Part shown: positions 45,304-56,499 of the stretch, one piece after another | Layout of the letters: each line of letters starts with the position of its first letter | Position numbering within the stretch: position 1 is the stretch's first letter | Notes under the pieces: generated by a model | Told to the model about the DNA's origin: nothing | Seen by the model: the letters and a program-made list of their open reading frames with translations, nothing else | Databases searched by the model: none | Source: Shinisaurus crocodilurus | Taxonomy: Eukaryota; Chordata; Lepidosauria; Squamata; Shinisauridae | Direction: 5' to 3' | Assembly (NCBI GenBank): GCA_021292165.1 | Contig: CM037876.1 | Coordinates: 108,462,324-108,526,323 of the forward strand | Length of the DNA stretch: 64,000 bases | Program-made: the position numbers and the translations under genes

Positions 45304-45837
45304 TTTGACTACACGCCAAGGAGAATGAAACCTAATGTAGATGTTCTGGTCTATATACCATAACTGGTAAATACCAGTTTACAATGTGTCACCTCCAATG
45401 GAAGCCTTCCCAAACAATCTGCTTCAGGTTGACCAACTTGTGAGATTAACTACCTTGGACTGAAAACTGTATTTGTATCCTAAACTAGGTAAAACAGGAA
45501 TGGCCTAAGAAACTGCAATTATTCACAGTTTTTCAAAATTGCTATTAAAAATGCCTCTTCAAGGGAAACCAATTTGACATTTCAAAAGGCAGCCATGGGA
45601 GTCATCTTGATTACATTGCAGGTGGCAGCGTGGCACATTCTGGGATAGTGTAAATGAAAGCATTAGCTAGAAGTTTCATCTACTGGCCTGGGACCAACTC
45701 TGACACTGAAATAATCAAAAGTAAGTGCAGAACATGCCAGGCTACTTGATATCGCCTATTAAAGCCCCTGGCCAAGAAGCCTTGGTTGAGTGAGAACCCA
45801 TATTGATATTACAGATCCATTTGAGAAAATGCTCTAA

Positions 45838-45957
45838 AGGCACAATCCTCTGCATGTTTAGCCAGTAAAAAAGGCCTACAACTCCCAGCATGCCCCAGCC
45901 AGTTATGTTGGGAGTTGTGGGCCTTTTTTCTGCCAAAATATGCATAGGACCTCACCC
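45838..45957. mobile_element. Foldback MITE
   Basis: GGCACAATCCTCTGCATG and CATGCCCCAGCC-type arms pair with GGGAGTTGTGGGCCTTTTTT and GCATAGGACCTCACCCT. It is similar to the structure inside the hAT element near 11997-12140. Confidence 0.65.
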
Positions 45958-45977
45958 TAAATTGCTCAAGGTGATTA

Positions 45978-46192
45978 TATCACCATCCAGCATGAACTTG
46001 ATTACCAGCAACTGCATATACAGGCCTGTGGCTTACTCTGGCTCAGCTTGTCTGAGTGTGGAAAGCTAAGCAGGGTCAAGCCTGGTTATTACTTGGATGG
46101 GAGACCCCTCCTCTAGTTTCCTGCATTGAGCAGGGGGTTGGACTTGATAGCCTTGTAGGCTCCTTCCAACTCTATGATCTATGAAATCTATG
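45978..46192 (+). mobile_element. 5S rRNA-derived SINE with CR1-like tail (copy 4, with extra 5' leader)
   Basis: The 5S-like part starts near 46024 and includes GTGGAAAGCTAAGCAGGGTC and GGATGGGAGACC. The tail is TTGAGCAGGGGGTTGGAC to CTATGATCTATG. The 5' leader CAGCATGAACTTGATTACC matches that of copy 3. Confidence 0.87.
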
Positions 46193-46436
46193 AAATATTA
46201 ATCACAAATACCTTATGTATGTATGAAAATTGTATGCTATCCTTCAATTTTAAAAAAATAATAACCAGATGAGAAAATGCTCTAAATGGTTATGTTCATC
46301 ACAAATATCTTATGTATGAAAATCATATGCTACCCTTCAATTTAAACAAAAAGTGATTAAAACAAAATGGCAAATACAATACTCAGCAAATTAAAATCTA
46401 CAGAAAGCACAGAATATGGCAGCAATAAGATCTAGA

Positions 46437-46605
46437 ATCATAGAAAAGTAGAGTTGGAATGGGCCTACAAGGCCACCGAGTCCAACCCCCTGCTCAATGC
46501 AGGAATCCAGGTCAAAGTATCCCTGACAGATGGCTGTCCAGCTGCACCTTGAATGCCTCCAGATTGGGAGAGCCCACCACCTCCCTAGGTCGTTGGTTCC
46601 ATTTC
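46437..46605 (-). repeat. CR1 LINE 3' end
   Basis: Reverse CR1 terminus: CATAGAAAAGTAGAGTTGGA, CCGAGTCCAACCCCCTGC and CCTCCCTAGGTCGTTGGTTC. It shows the normal, uninterrupted form of the join that is split at 19544. Confidence 0.88.
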
Positions 46606-47880
46606 TAGCAGAAATGCAGGCTGCTTACCTAAGTGAAGTTCGAGTGGTCATCTATGCATACACACATATGGGATCTGCACTTGTACAGAGCAATAGTTAG
46701 TTCATAAACTTCTACAGCTTCTAGGAGTGTTTCATCCCCTGCACTCAAGCAGGTAAACCCCATGCCTAACAGCTGCCTTTTCTCTCTGTTCCTTTTTGGC
46801 CACCACCATAGCAGTATAGTAAGAAATTTGTTCTTGAGCTTCTTCAATAATTCCCTCAGTCACAATTTCTTCTACTTTTCCCACTGTTTATTTCTAATGC
46901 CTTTATCTCTGTGCGCTCCCGCTCTCTCATATCTGTTTCTTCATCTTCATTTTGATCCCTGTCATCATAAGCCCCTATGTACATCTTCACATGGCTCAAA
47001 GATCATTGTTTAAAAAGTGCTGGAGCTGTGGTGTCAAGCGTCCAGGCTCTGACATGCATGATCATCTGAGCCTAAAAAGAAAAAGGTGAATGGGCCTACT
47101 CTGATAGTCTATTTGCCAGTGCATATTCATGAGTCTACATCAGAGGGGCTTAACAGTCCATACCAGCCACTGCATTGTTCTTGGTGTGTGTCACTGTCTA
47201 CTTGGTAACAATGCCACTCACCTGCACATGATAGAACTTAAAAACCCTGATCATCTTTATGCACAGTTGGAAGCTCCTAAGACCCCATCTCCAAAATTGA
47301 GAGGAGCATCCAAAATCCAAGTGATCCATTCCTTCTCAGAAGGAAATAGTCCCTGCACAGGAGCACTTCGAAATGCCATCTACTACTGCTCTTTGGGGTC
47401 GCATCATGTTGGCTTATGGGAATGACTCCCCTTTGAGTAAAGGATCTAGTAAAAGTCCACATCACTGGATCAGTTGGTACTTACAGTGACTGGGGAATAG
47501 CTTCAAGATACTCAGAATGGGATACCAAGGCATAGAGATGTGGAGGGAAGAGACATTCATACTAATCTTCACTGAGCCGCTACTGCAAATGGAGGTCACA
47601 GGTTGTTTATATGAGTCTAATTATGAGAGGGAACCTAGGTATTATCACCCTGGCACTTGAAATCATTGCTACCAGGGCAGATTGCCTAGATGCAGAGCCC
47701 CATTTGCTTGTGAAATGGAACAAATAAAATATTGTATGGTTCTTTGGGCTCAAAGTATAGTAACAGCATTCTGATGTGAGTTTAGGGATATTTATGAGCA
47801 ATGTTATGAATTTTCATTAAATATGGACATCTTGGGAAACTGTTTTAGAATGATGGTTGGCTAAGATACATAAAATACAT
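46606..47880. other. No gene recognised
   Basis: Frames of 72-98 codons occur on both strands (for example 47129-47425 +), but none has splice context or a motif I recognise. An unidentified retroelement relic is possible. Confidence 0.4.
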
Positions 47881-48790
47881 TTCCGTTATGCTGTAAATGT
47901 CAGCATAGTCAAAGAGATATATTCCATATGTGGCAGACAGGCCTTTCTGCTAAAAGATATTGGAGGAAACTAAAGACTCCTATGGAAAAAAAATCTGGGC
48001 AGAGTGATCCTATGGCCCCTAGACAGCATCTAGAAGGCCATGGAATCATTTGGATTCTCAGATCCAAGGTTGGGGGAAAGCTCTGACCTTAGATCTGGTG
48101 ATCTGCCCTTGGATCTCCCTCTCCCCCCTCGCAGCTGGTGCAGGAAGAACTGCATTGGCTGCATCTCCATCCGAGGTCATAAGAGCAACCTCGGAGAAAG
48201 GGTGAAGATGGTGTTCTAGGGGTGGGTGGGGAGGGAGAGACTGGGTCTGCCAAGATATGACATATTCTGGTGGCACTCCAGCCTCCTTCCCTCCCCATTC
48301 AAAGCGCCACAGCTAGATGACTGAAATTGCCCATCTAGCTGATTTGCAGGGCTGGAGGAGTGCGGAGGCGAAGATTGCATCCATGCTCCTCCTGCCCTGC
48401 ATAGGATGCCCGTAATAATCCTCTGAGTTCAGAGGGTTACCAGCAGCCCCATTGAATTGCGCCCTAAGTTACTCAATAAGAATGGATCCCTTATTTTTTC
48501 TTCCTGGTAAACTACAGCAGGCACAATGTGTCATCATACACAGGGCATAATAAGGAAACAGCATGCTAAACTAGTGATATGATAGCCAGTGCTAGAGTAC
48601 TACTTGCCAAATTTCGATTACTGAAAGATTGCTAGCTAAGACGACAAACCTAAGAATGGATATAAAATTATAGGACTTTGCAATAATGGCTACACTGACT
48701 AATTAGATAAGAGTAAAGGAGAATAGACAACCATGGGATAGTTTTATGCAAAGTTGGTCTCCATTTAATTTTGAAAGTTAAACAATTATT
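47881..48790 (+). pseudogene. Probable L1 ORF2 C-terminal relic, split by a MITE
   Basis: Segments near 47900-47975 (YSICGRQAFLL-like) and 48700-48780 (WDSFMQSWSPFNF) resemble the L1 ORF2 C-terminal region. They are separated by the GC-rich MITE at 48000-48470. Confidence 0.45.
48000..48470. mobile_element. GC-rich MITE of the 'CCTATGGCCCCTAGACAGC' family
   Basis: Left end GATCCTATGGCCCCTAGAC with AAGGCCATGGAAT; right end GGATGCCCGTAATAATCC and CCATTGAATTGCGCCCTAA. Confidence 0.75.
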
Positions 48791-49380
48791 CTTAACCCAC
48801 AATTATGTTGTGATTTCTTAATATATTATTAGTTATATGCCACATATTTTGTATACTGTATTTATACACACACACGAACATACACACACTAGTCCATGGG
48901 CCATAAGGGATGGTCATTACCACCTGGAATGAATAAACCAGACAACCTTTTTTTTAATAACCTAGGACCTTAATAAAATTATTAGCCATGATGGTTGTTG
49001 GTAATGAGTTGTTTTTATCACAAAAAACCACATTAATTGTGTAAAAAAGAGCCAAAAATACATAACACTAATAAAAATCATTGTCATCATCATCTCCTTC
49101 AAGGACAGATTCAAAGTAATGTTCATCATCTTGGTTGTCACAGCATTGTACATGGCATATTGCTCTGCACATTAAACCATTCTTCATACAAGTACATGTG
49201 AGCACTGCACAAGCCTATTTACACCTGCAGGACAACAGTTCCAAAACTGACTCTGGAAAACCAATTCCAGTCATTGTTAAGTACCTCTGCCATCCTCCAG
49301 CCATAGCCATCTGGACTGGGGAACATGTGAAAACTGGGACAGCAAAGAAGCCAAAGAGCCACAGGGGGAAATGCACATGT
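48791..49380. other. No gene recognised
   Basis: AT-rich sequence with a (CA)n-like run near 48868-48888, passing into sequence that may be the 5' part of the CR1 relic that follows. Confidence 0.45.
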
Positions 49381-49389
49381 CAGAGACAT

Positions 49390-49690
49390 CCAGAAAGGGA
49401 CATTATGCATAGGTATTTTTGTGCTAATGCTAGAAGCCTCTGAGCCGATGGGAGAGGTGGAGTACTTGGTTTTAAAGGAAAACACAGATATAGTGGGCAT
49501 AATGGAAACTTGGTGGAATGGAGAGAACCAGTGGGATCTGGTCATCTCTGGATACAAACTCTATAGGAAGTGTCCTATAGGAAGGGCACATTGGGGGTGG
49601 CTTGGCTTTGTACGTCAAAGAAGGCATAGTGTCAAACAAACTAGAAAAAATAAAGGGAGCAGATTCCTCCACAGAATTTCCTGTGGCTGA
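49390..49690 (+). pseudogene. CR1 LINE endonuclease-domain relic
   Basis: The translation reads FCANARSLSEPMGEVEYLV, then NTDIVGIMETWW and GYKLYRKCPIGR, the endonuclease core of CR1 (NARS, E-W, GY-L-R). It is truncated before the RT. Confidence 0.85.
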
Positions 49691-49849
49691 TAATACCAGT
49701 AACTTACTATAGGGAATATGCCATGCACCTCCTAACCAAAATGCTCAGGTTGATCTTGATATGAAGAATGAAAACGGAGGCATCCAAAAGAGAAAGTGTT
49801 GTAGTAGTTCAGGGATTTCTTATAGAAATCCAGGGATTTATCCAGGGAT

Positions 49850-50080
49850 TTCTGGAGGAGGCGGAATATCTAAGTCGTTTTCAACCTGGCTTCAGGCCTG
49901 GATATAGGACAGAGACTGCTTTTGTTGCTTTGGTGGACTATCTACACCAGGAACTGGACAGGGGGAGTGTGTCCCTGTTGGTCCTGCTGGAAAAATTGGT
50001 GGCTTTCAGTATCATCAACCATGGTATCCTTCTGAGGCATCTGTCTGAGATGGGACTGGGAGGCACTGTTATATTCTTCC
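49850..50080 (+). pseudogene. L2/CR1-group LINE RT-domain relic
   Basis: A frame reads FQPGFRPGYRTETAFVALVD and later SIINHGILLRHLSEMGLGGT, matching the RT segments around Q-GFR-G--TE-A and the F-D--NH--L region. The catalytic Asp of the F-D motif is replaced and the element is truncated. Confidence 0.75.
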
Positions 50081-50478
50081 TGTGTTTTTACCATCCATTC
50101 ACTAAATTAATCCATTTTGTCTTTCAGTTCATACTTGTGAAAGAATGGAACTGTTCTCCATTTTTTATTTAATTTGGTTTTAAGATATTATGGGGTTAAA
50201 TCTTTGTGTGTCTGAATGTGTGTTAGTTTCAGCCCAAAGGTTAATAGTTTAGAGTTCAAAGGTTTAGCTAGAATGTACAGGTTAGGAAGTTGTGCTTAAA
50301 AAGCAGGAGATTATGAAGTTCAACAGAAGTTCAGAGGAAGAGAGACAGAAAATTTTCAACTGAGGAAACATAAACTTAGGTAGCAGAAATGAACAAGAAA
50401 CCACCCTCCCAATCGGTTCGAGTTGGGGAGAGAGATAAATAATTTTACAAGATAGAAGCCAAAGGTGGAGAGAAAGAG

Positions 50479-50492
50479 AGGAGGAGGAGGAG

Positions 50493-50548
<56 letters not shown>

Positions 50549-50595
50549 CAGGCAGGCTGGCCGGCTGGCCGGCTGGCAGGCAGGCAGGCCAGAGT
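50479..50595. repeat. (GGA)n, (GA)n and (CAGG/CCGG)n microsatellite block
   Basis: A GGA tract is followed by a run of GA repeats ending near 50548 and a GGCAGGCTGGCCGGC-type tract. Confidence 0.95.
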
Positions 50596-51574
50596 CTTAC
50601 AGGAAGGAATGTTACAGAGCTGCAGGTATGAGAGAACTGATTGAGAGAGCTGGACCAGTGACAGTAAGATAATGCTGGTATAAGGGACCTGAATAAAATG
50701 GGAACACAGTCTAGTTAGGTGAGCTAGATGTGTTTATCCCTGGCTGTTTTATTACCCTATTGCTCCCGCTCTGTGTGTGTGTGTGTGTGTAATCCATTGT
50801 GTATTATATCTATGTCTCTGTTGTATCCATTAAGATTTTAAAACCTGTTCCTATTGACCAATTTTTCAAGCAAAATTTACACTTTTTATTGGAAACCTTG
50901 TGGTCTCTTTTAGGATGGGTTCCTACTCCATGTTTAACAGCCAACCCCCCCCCCCCCCACTACCTAATGTAGATACATGAGACCCAGAGAATTTTAAGGC
51001 TGGCCTGGTGGACGCAGCCAGAGAAATAAAGATTTCCACCTGGTGGCAGCAGAAAAGGCCACAGGAAAGGAAGAGCAAAAAGAAGCGTGGGCACCCTGTT
51101 TTCCCTTTCACTCCTGGAATAGGGTGTGTTACTGGTCCATGACAGTATTCCTGAAGATTCATGGCTGGTTCACCACTTGTTTAAAATACTCCCTTAGTGA
51201 TAAGATCCCTCAGAGCCAATGTAATGTTTTAGCAGTTTGGAAGAGAGAAATATACCCAAGCCGTGATCTTGGCTTAGGAATGACTAACTCATCACAGAGG
51301 TCAAAGCATTCACTATGCCCCCTCCCCAGCTCAATAAATCTACCTTCCAGCTCCACAAGCTCCTCCAATCCCTAGAACTCAAACCTTGCCTTGGTCCTCA
51401 TCACTACTCACAACATTGACTTCCAGCTCTAGGTCGTTCGTTACTGCCTCCCTTCCTGCCTATTCCTTATATGGCATCTGCTGCTGCTTCGATGCTCTGC
51501 TCATCCCTGATGTCCCGTACTCCCATCCATTTTGGGAATACTATGATCATCTTCTGGTAGACCAACATTGGACG

Positions 51575-51626
51575 CAAACCTGGCAGCCTCCACCCCTGCG
51601 CAAACCTGGCAGCCTCCACCCCTGCG
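51575..51626. repeat. 26-bp tandem duplication
   Basis: The unit CAAACCTGGCAGCCTCCACC plus CCTGCG is present twice without mismatch, about 115 bp upstream of the last HGFAC exon. Confidence 0.95.
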
Positions 51627-51741
51627 CAAACCCTCACACCTATGATCAATATTACAAGCCAATATTTCAAAATGTGATTGAAAGTGGTAGTGAAACACTT
51701 TTGCTATGAAATTTAACTTTATGTCTTTATCTTTGAAACAG

Positions 51742-51918
51742 GGAGATTCTGGAGGACCACTGGCCTGTGAGAAGGATGGAATATCTTACCTGTATGGCAT
51801 TATCAGTTGGGGGGATGGCTGCAACAAGGCTGGAAAGCCTGGTGTTTATACAAAAGTGACAAGATATGTAGACTGGATAAATGAGAAGATAAATCCAACT
51901 CCAAAAGAGCAACTGTAG
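51742..51918 (+). CDS. HGFAC: HGFAC terminal exon: catalytic Ser and stop
   Basis: The exon follows CTTTGAAACAG in phase 0 and ends with TAG at 51916-51918. It encodes [20 protein letters not shown], then [17 protein letters not shown] and the C-terminal helix YVDWINEKI. The Ser of GDSGG is catalytic Ser195, and SWGDGC forms the S1 pocket wall. The C-terminal extension after the helix is short, as in HGFAC. No canonical AATAAA was seen in the first 200 bp of 3' sequence. Confidence 0.96.
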   Translation, partial: GDSGGPLACEKDGISYLYGIISWGDGCNKAGKPGVYTKVTRYVDWINEKINPTPKEQL

Positions 51919-52344
51919 CTCCTTACAGTGATAATATATTTTACATGTTGCAAGCATTCTAATCATTGCTTATAATGCTACGTTTGTCATAAAAAGGTAC
52001 TCTGTTCTATTTCTGCTGTCTTTCTGTTCTGTTTACTTCACAATAATGGGCTTGTTTACAAGAATAGTTAATACTGATGCTGCAGAAAAGAGCTGCAGTG
52101 GGGAGCACATCTTGCTTTTCTAGAAACTCTCTCCTGAATCCAAGATAATCTCATTCCCCCAAACAATGCCATTTCCCTCTTCAATGGCCCAATTCCTCAG
52201 TGGCTTTTCTAAACACAATGAAGTAAGTTTTTCCTTGTCATTAGCATTTAACCATGATTATCTCCTTTTAATTTTTGTTGGTAGCTCTAGCTCTCCTTAC
52301 CACTAAGTACTAATGCCTTAAAGAGCCATTGGTCTATTCATTTA
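51919..52344 (+). other. HGFAC: Probable HGFAC 3' UTR and downstream sequence
   Basis: Single-copy-looking sequence directly after the stop. The only near-match to a poly(A) signal is an ATAAAA near 51992, so the transcript end is uncertain. Confidence 0.45.
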
Positions 52345-54065
52345 CATTGGGGGGGGGGGGGTTGCACAACACAACAACACACACTGTGGCACAAGCAGTG
52401 TGGGTTATCTGCCTGAGGGCCCATGATGCACCCGACAGATGATTGGCCACATCATGCCCACCTCCTCCTCCCCCCTCGGTTCTCCCACAGGTATCCTAGG
52501 GGACCCTGCAGGGGCACCGAGGTTTTCCCCCTGCTCTCCGCTGCCACTGCCGCGGCGGGAAGCGGAGGGACGGGGGAGCAGGCATCGCTCCAGCTGGCTA
52601 AGAAGCCAGCTGGGACAATGTCTGCCCCATGCCACCAACACCCAGCCTCTTGGCTTTGTGGCAGTGCCGCAGGTCAGGGGAGCTGGGATTGGGTCTGCCG
52701 ACTCCGGCGACTCGCAAGCCAACCAACCCGATCTCCACCCCGTGCCACCAATGCAAGCCCTTTCTGCTTGTGGCACCAGCGTGGGGTGGCAGAACCAGGA
52801 TCAGCCAATTCATGAGTCAACTGACCTGATCTCCACCCTGTGCCACCAACACAAGCCCTTTTGGCTTATAGTAGTGGCGTGGGACAGATCCCTGCCACTG
52901 GCTCAAGAGAAGACCTCTTGAGCCGGTGGCAGGGAAGTCCTCTCCAAGCATGGGGCAGTAGTGGGGAGCGGATCCCTGCCACCGGTTCAAGAGGAGACCT
53001 CTTGAGCTGGGAGCAGGGATGCCCCCCTGCTGCTAATGGGACTCCACGGGGGGGGGGGCAGAGAGGCGATCCCTGCTGCCAGCTCGAGAGGTCTCCTCTT
53101 GAACCGGTGGCAGGGAGCCACTCCTCCTTGGCACCTCTCCGCCAAGGGCAATATGCAGGGCCCTGGGCCCTGCAAGGGGGCAGCAGGCAGCCCCCCGCTC
53201 ATTGCCCCAGCTGAGGCTGGAAGTTGACCCCATTGCACTTCAGGGAATGAGCCCTGTTGGTGCAACAGGGACAAAGAAGAATTAAAAATAATTTTTCTTC
53301 TTCTTTCTCCCTTTTGCACAAACAAGGCTCATTCAGTGAAGCACAACAGGGGAGGACAGGAGAGCAAGCATTGCTCCAGCTGGCTGTCAAGACGGCTGGA
53401 GCAATGTCTGCCCCACGCTGCCGATGCACAGCCTTTCGGCTTGTGGTGGCGCGGGGCAGGGGAGCCAGGATTGGGTCAGCCAACGTGTGAGTCAACCGAC
53501 CCTATCTCCCCACCCTGCGCCACTGATGCAAGCCTTTTTGGCTCACAGTGGTGGCAGGCATGAAAGGGGTCACTGCCATGGCAGGCAGAGGGGAAGCCTG
53601 TGACAGCCACCCCCAAGTGCAACTTGGGCACTTTGTGGGTGGCTGTCAGCGGTGTTTGTTTGGCCGGTGGCACCAGCTCTTCTCCACTGCTGCCACCAGC
53701 CTGAAACTGCTGGCAGGGGCAGTGGGGAGTGGGAGAAGCCTCTGACAGCCACCCTCAAGTGCTGCTTGGGCACTTTGGGGACAGCTGTCAGCCATGCTCG
53801 CTCACTGGCTCGCTGCTTGGCAAGAATGGCAAAGGGATTTTGTTGCTCTTGCCAAGTGGTTTGCTTGTTGTAGGGCTTGACCCACTATGGGGCATGTCGT
53901 CCAGGTTTGGATGACATGACAACCCATTGTGACCATTGGTTCTTATTGTGGTTGCCAACCACAATAAGAACTAATTGTTGTTAACCAAGAGTGGGTTCGC
54001 AAGACATGACAAGACAACCAACCAACAACAACATTCAACAGCTGGTTGTCGGGTCATGCAAACCC
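52345..54065. repeat. GC-rich non-autonomous repeat with internal duplications (about 1.7 kb)
   Basis: The block begins after a poly-G tract and ends near GGTTGTCGGGTCATGCAAAC. Inside, 52562-52765 and 53345-53545 are diverged direct repeats (GCTCCAGCTGGCT and CAATGTCTGCCCCA shared), with a third partial copy near 52780-52870. 52974-53025 pairs with 53068-53117 (CACCGGTTCAAGAGGAGACC and complement), and 53591-53649 is repeated at 53728-53788. Long frames here are by-products of composition. It shares motifs with 59575-60430 (CCCCCTCGGT, CACAGGTATCC and palindromic GACATGACAACCCA). Confidence 0.65.
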
Positions 54066-54373
54066 AAACCCAATAATTACGAATTAAGTTTTCTGGGTCT
54101 TATAGTGCTAGGACTTCTAGGGGCAGCTCTTTTCTTACCACCTCCCCCACTGAAGGCCTGGAGAGACTTCGACACTCAGCTGTTGGCACAAGGCATATAT
54201 ATTGATAATATAGTGCAGGGAGGGGATAGGTAGTTTCTGGAAAGTGGGAAAGGAAAAAAGGTGTCATTCTCCTTCCTGCATATAATGTGGGGAGATGCTT
54301 TTAACAAAAAATGGCATGCAACTCCACTAACTCTAATCTCCCCCCCCCCCCGATACTATTAGCAATTAGAGGC

Positions 54374-55043
54374 CAGGGATGGGGACTCGGACTCCAGGAT
54401 TTGACTCGTGAGTCGGACTGAGTCCCCCCTCTGACTCGAGTCAGACTCGAGTCCCAATCTTTTTAATGGGACTCGAGACTCGACTCGGGACTTGAGACCA
54501 AGGACTCGTGTTCCAAAATCGTGTTCCTCAAATGCAACATGGATAGGTTTTAGGAAGTACAGCAAGTTTATTTTTTAAAATCATTTTCCTAAAATGCAAC
54601 CTTTTTCAGACATTTGGGGTTTGGCTGCCTCTGCCTGCCTGTTTGGGGTTCCCAGCCTCCTCTGCCTGCCTGGTCTCTTCTTGACCAGTTCCACAGTTTG
54701 AATTGTCCAAGACAAAGGCCTCTGCCTGCCTGCTTTGGGGTTTCCTGTCTCCTCTGCCTGTCTGGTTATTTTGGGTTTGTCTGCCTGGTCTGTTCTTGTT
54801 CAGTTGCAGAGTTTTGAAATAAAAAGGCACACTTGTGCCTAGAATTTATTTAAGCCACACATTTGAAATAACCTTATTTTGTTGGGAAAAACCCCATTGA
54901 TTTTAATAGGGACTCGTGGAGTCCGCTTTGGGAGTGACTCGTGACTCGTGAGTCACCATTTTGGACCAAGGACTCGGACTCAGGTCCAAAGACTCGGGTC
55001 CAAAGACTCGTGACTCAAAACCAAGGACTCTTCAACATCCCTG
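54374..55043. mobile_element. hAT-type element rich in GACTCG, 670 bp, perfect target duplication
   Basis: It starts CAGGGATGGGGACTCGGACT and ends CTCTTCAACATCCCTG; the outer CAGGGATG/CATCCCTG bases are inverted. TTAGAGGC flanks both sides (54366-54373 and 55044-55051). Both subterminal regions carry many GACTCG and GAGTC motifs, and the centre has CTGCCTG-rich sequence. No transposase was seen. Confidence 0.9.
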
Positions 55044-55346
55044 TTAGAGGCTCACAAAAGCCAATCCCCCCCTCCATTCCCTGCTTTTTTTTCTTTTTCA
55101 ACTGTAACCCTCAATGTCCAACGGTTCAGCTACCGACAATGTTCCATAGGACCTAGAAGCTAAAGAGCATGGGTTCTTGTCAGGCTATTTGCAGTTTTTA
55201 AAACATTTTCTTTTAAATTACAGATATATTTCTGTGTAGGGAGTCTCCCCACCCACCCAGTACACAAAAATCTCTACTTAACTTTTGGATTGTTCCATTT
55301 CACTTCCAAATTGAACCACCCAAGTTCAACATTAGAAATATTATAG

Positions 55347-55600
55347 AGAGCCAGTGTGGCGTAATGGTGAGAGTGTTGGACTGGGACGGAGATCCGGGTT
55401 CTAGTCCCCGCTCGGCCATGAAACTCACTGGGTGACTTTGGGCCAGTCACTGACTCTCAGCCTAACCTACCTCACAGGGTTGTTGTGAGGATGAAATGGA
55501 GGAGGAGGAGGAGGAGGAGGAGGAGGAGGAGGATTATGTAAGCCGCCTTGGGTTCCTTGCAGGAAAAAAGGCGGGGTATAAATATAATAAATATATGAAT
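55347..55600 (+). mobile_element. Sauria-type SINE with (GGA)n expansion
   Basis: Head GAGCCAGTGTGGCGTAATGG and B box GGTTCTAGTCCCCGC, body CTCACTGGGTGACTTTGGGC, a GGA repeat at 55497-55532 in place of the usual short GGAG, and the Bov-B-like end AAAAAAGGCGGGGTATAAAT. Confidence 0.93.
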
Positions 55601-56499
55601 AAATACTAAGTTCTTATTATACACTGCCTTGAGTAAACTGCTGGGAGTATTATTTATGAAGTACCTAAAATGTACTAAGTGCTGTACACGGATTAAAAAC
55701 ATGACAGTCTCTGCCCACAGGCTTATAATCTAAAAGACATGACACACAAGGAAGAAGAGATCAGGAGGGAAGTGGAAAACAAGCAAACTCAGACATCAAG
55801 TCTTAAAGTTACATAGTAGCTATTATAATGACCAGCTTGAATTGAAACAGGCCAAATGGAGTTGATGGAGTGGGCCCGGCAAAGTTGATGGAGTGGGCCC
55901 ATCTCTCCCTCTGTTGCTACCAGGAATGACAGCTAAAAGATAACAGTTGAGGGAGAGGAGATGCCAGATGGCAGCGGGGTAGAAATATTTGGAATACTTT
56001 TCATGTGACTGAGACAAACCCAGGGCTGAGTGCCCTGGGTGTTGAATTCAGGCATGGAGAATTAATTGGGCACTGTATCCTAAAGGACAATTCAGCCTTG
56101 CCCCATTCCCTCAGACTCGGAGAACCCCTGCTCCAAACCTGCGCTGAGGCTGAGAGTGCCTTGTCAGGAAGCTGAGTAGAACCCTGTTAATCTCCCTACA
56201 TCCATGTGGAGTCTGAATCAGTAGTCAAGGTTCAACAGGCAACACATGTGGCAGAGTGGGATGGCTTCCACAGAGATAAGAGAGAAATCTGCCTCCGATG
56301 GATTTTGAAACGGTAAAGAATTGGGATGGATGGAATGAGCTGACCCTGACAGAGCTATTTTTTTATAAGACCAGAGTGGCAGCCTCCAACCTCCTCCCCG
56401 GCCTGCCCCCACCCCAAATTGCTCATTTTCTAATTTATAAATAGCAGGAATATCTGCACAGGTCCTACAGAAAGATAATAAAAGCAGACCAGAAAGCCC
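55601..56499. other. No gene recognised
   Basis: 55620-56050 includes a tail-like segment (TATTTATGAAGTACC and GTGCTGTACACGGATTAAAA), then unassigned sequence. Confidence 0.45.

Larger units (their letters stand above)
37880..51741 (+). other. HGFAC: HGFAC last intron (13.9 kb, repeat-filled)
   Basis: This is by far the largest intron of the gene in this window. It separates the Asp189 exon from the Ser195 exon and is made largely of SINEs, L1 and CR1/L2 relics, MITEs and an env-like relic. GT and AG boundaries are intact. Confidence 0.88.
16711..51918 (+). other. HGFAC: HGFAC gene, nine 3' exons (FN1-EGF-kringle-serine protease)
   Basis: HGFAC is a secreted plasma serine protease that cleaves pro-hepatocyte growth factor. 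The visible exons encode, in order, a fibronectin type I finger, an EGF-like module, a kringle, a linker with a basic activation region ending RPR before IVGG, and a complete S1 protease domain. The module order, the exon phases and the linker RRHKKR-FLRPR identify HGFAC over tPA, factor XII or HABP2. Exons total 1,355 nt and give 451 residues, close to the corresponding part of human HGFAC. The triad His57, Asp102 and Ser195 and the S1 pocket Asp189 (chymotrypsin numbering) are all present, so the protein should be an active trypsin-like enzyme. The exons for the signal peptide, fibronectin type II and first EGF were not found and are probably upstream of the window. Confidence 0.93.

Noticed and set aside
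47129..47425. 98-codon frame with several Cys and His, possible zinc-knuckle
   Set aside because: The Cys/His spacing does not fit a known knuckle and the surroundings give no retroelement support.
52405..53214. Several 110-160 codon frames on both strands
   Set aside because: High GC content and internal repeats keep all frames open. No domain was recognised and the block is repetitive.
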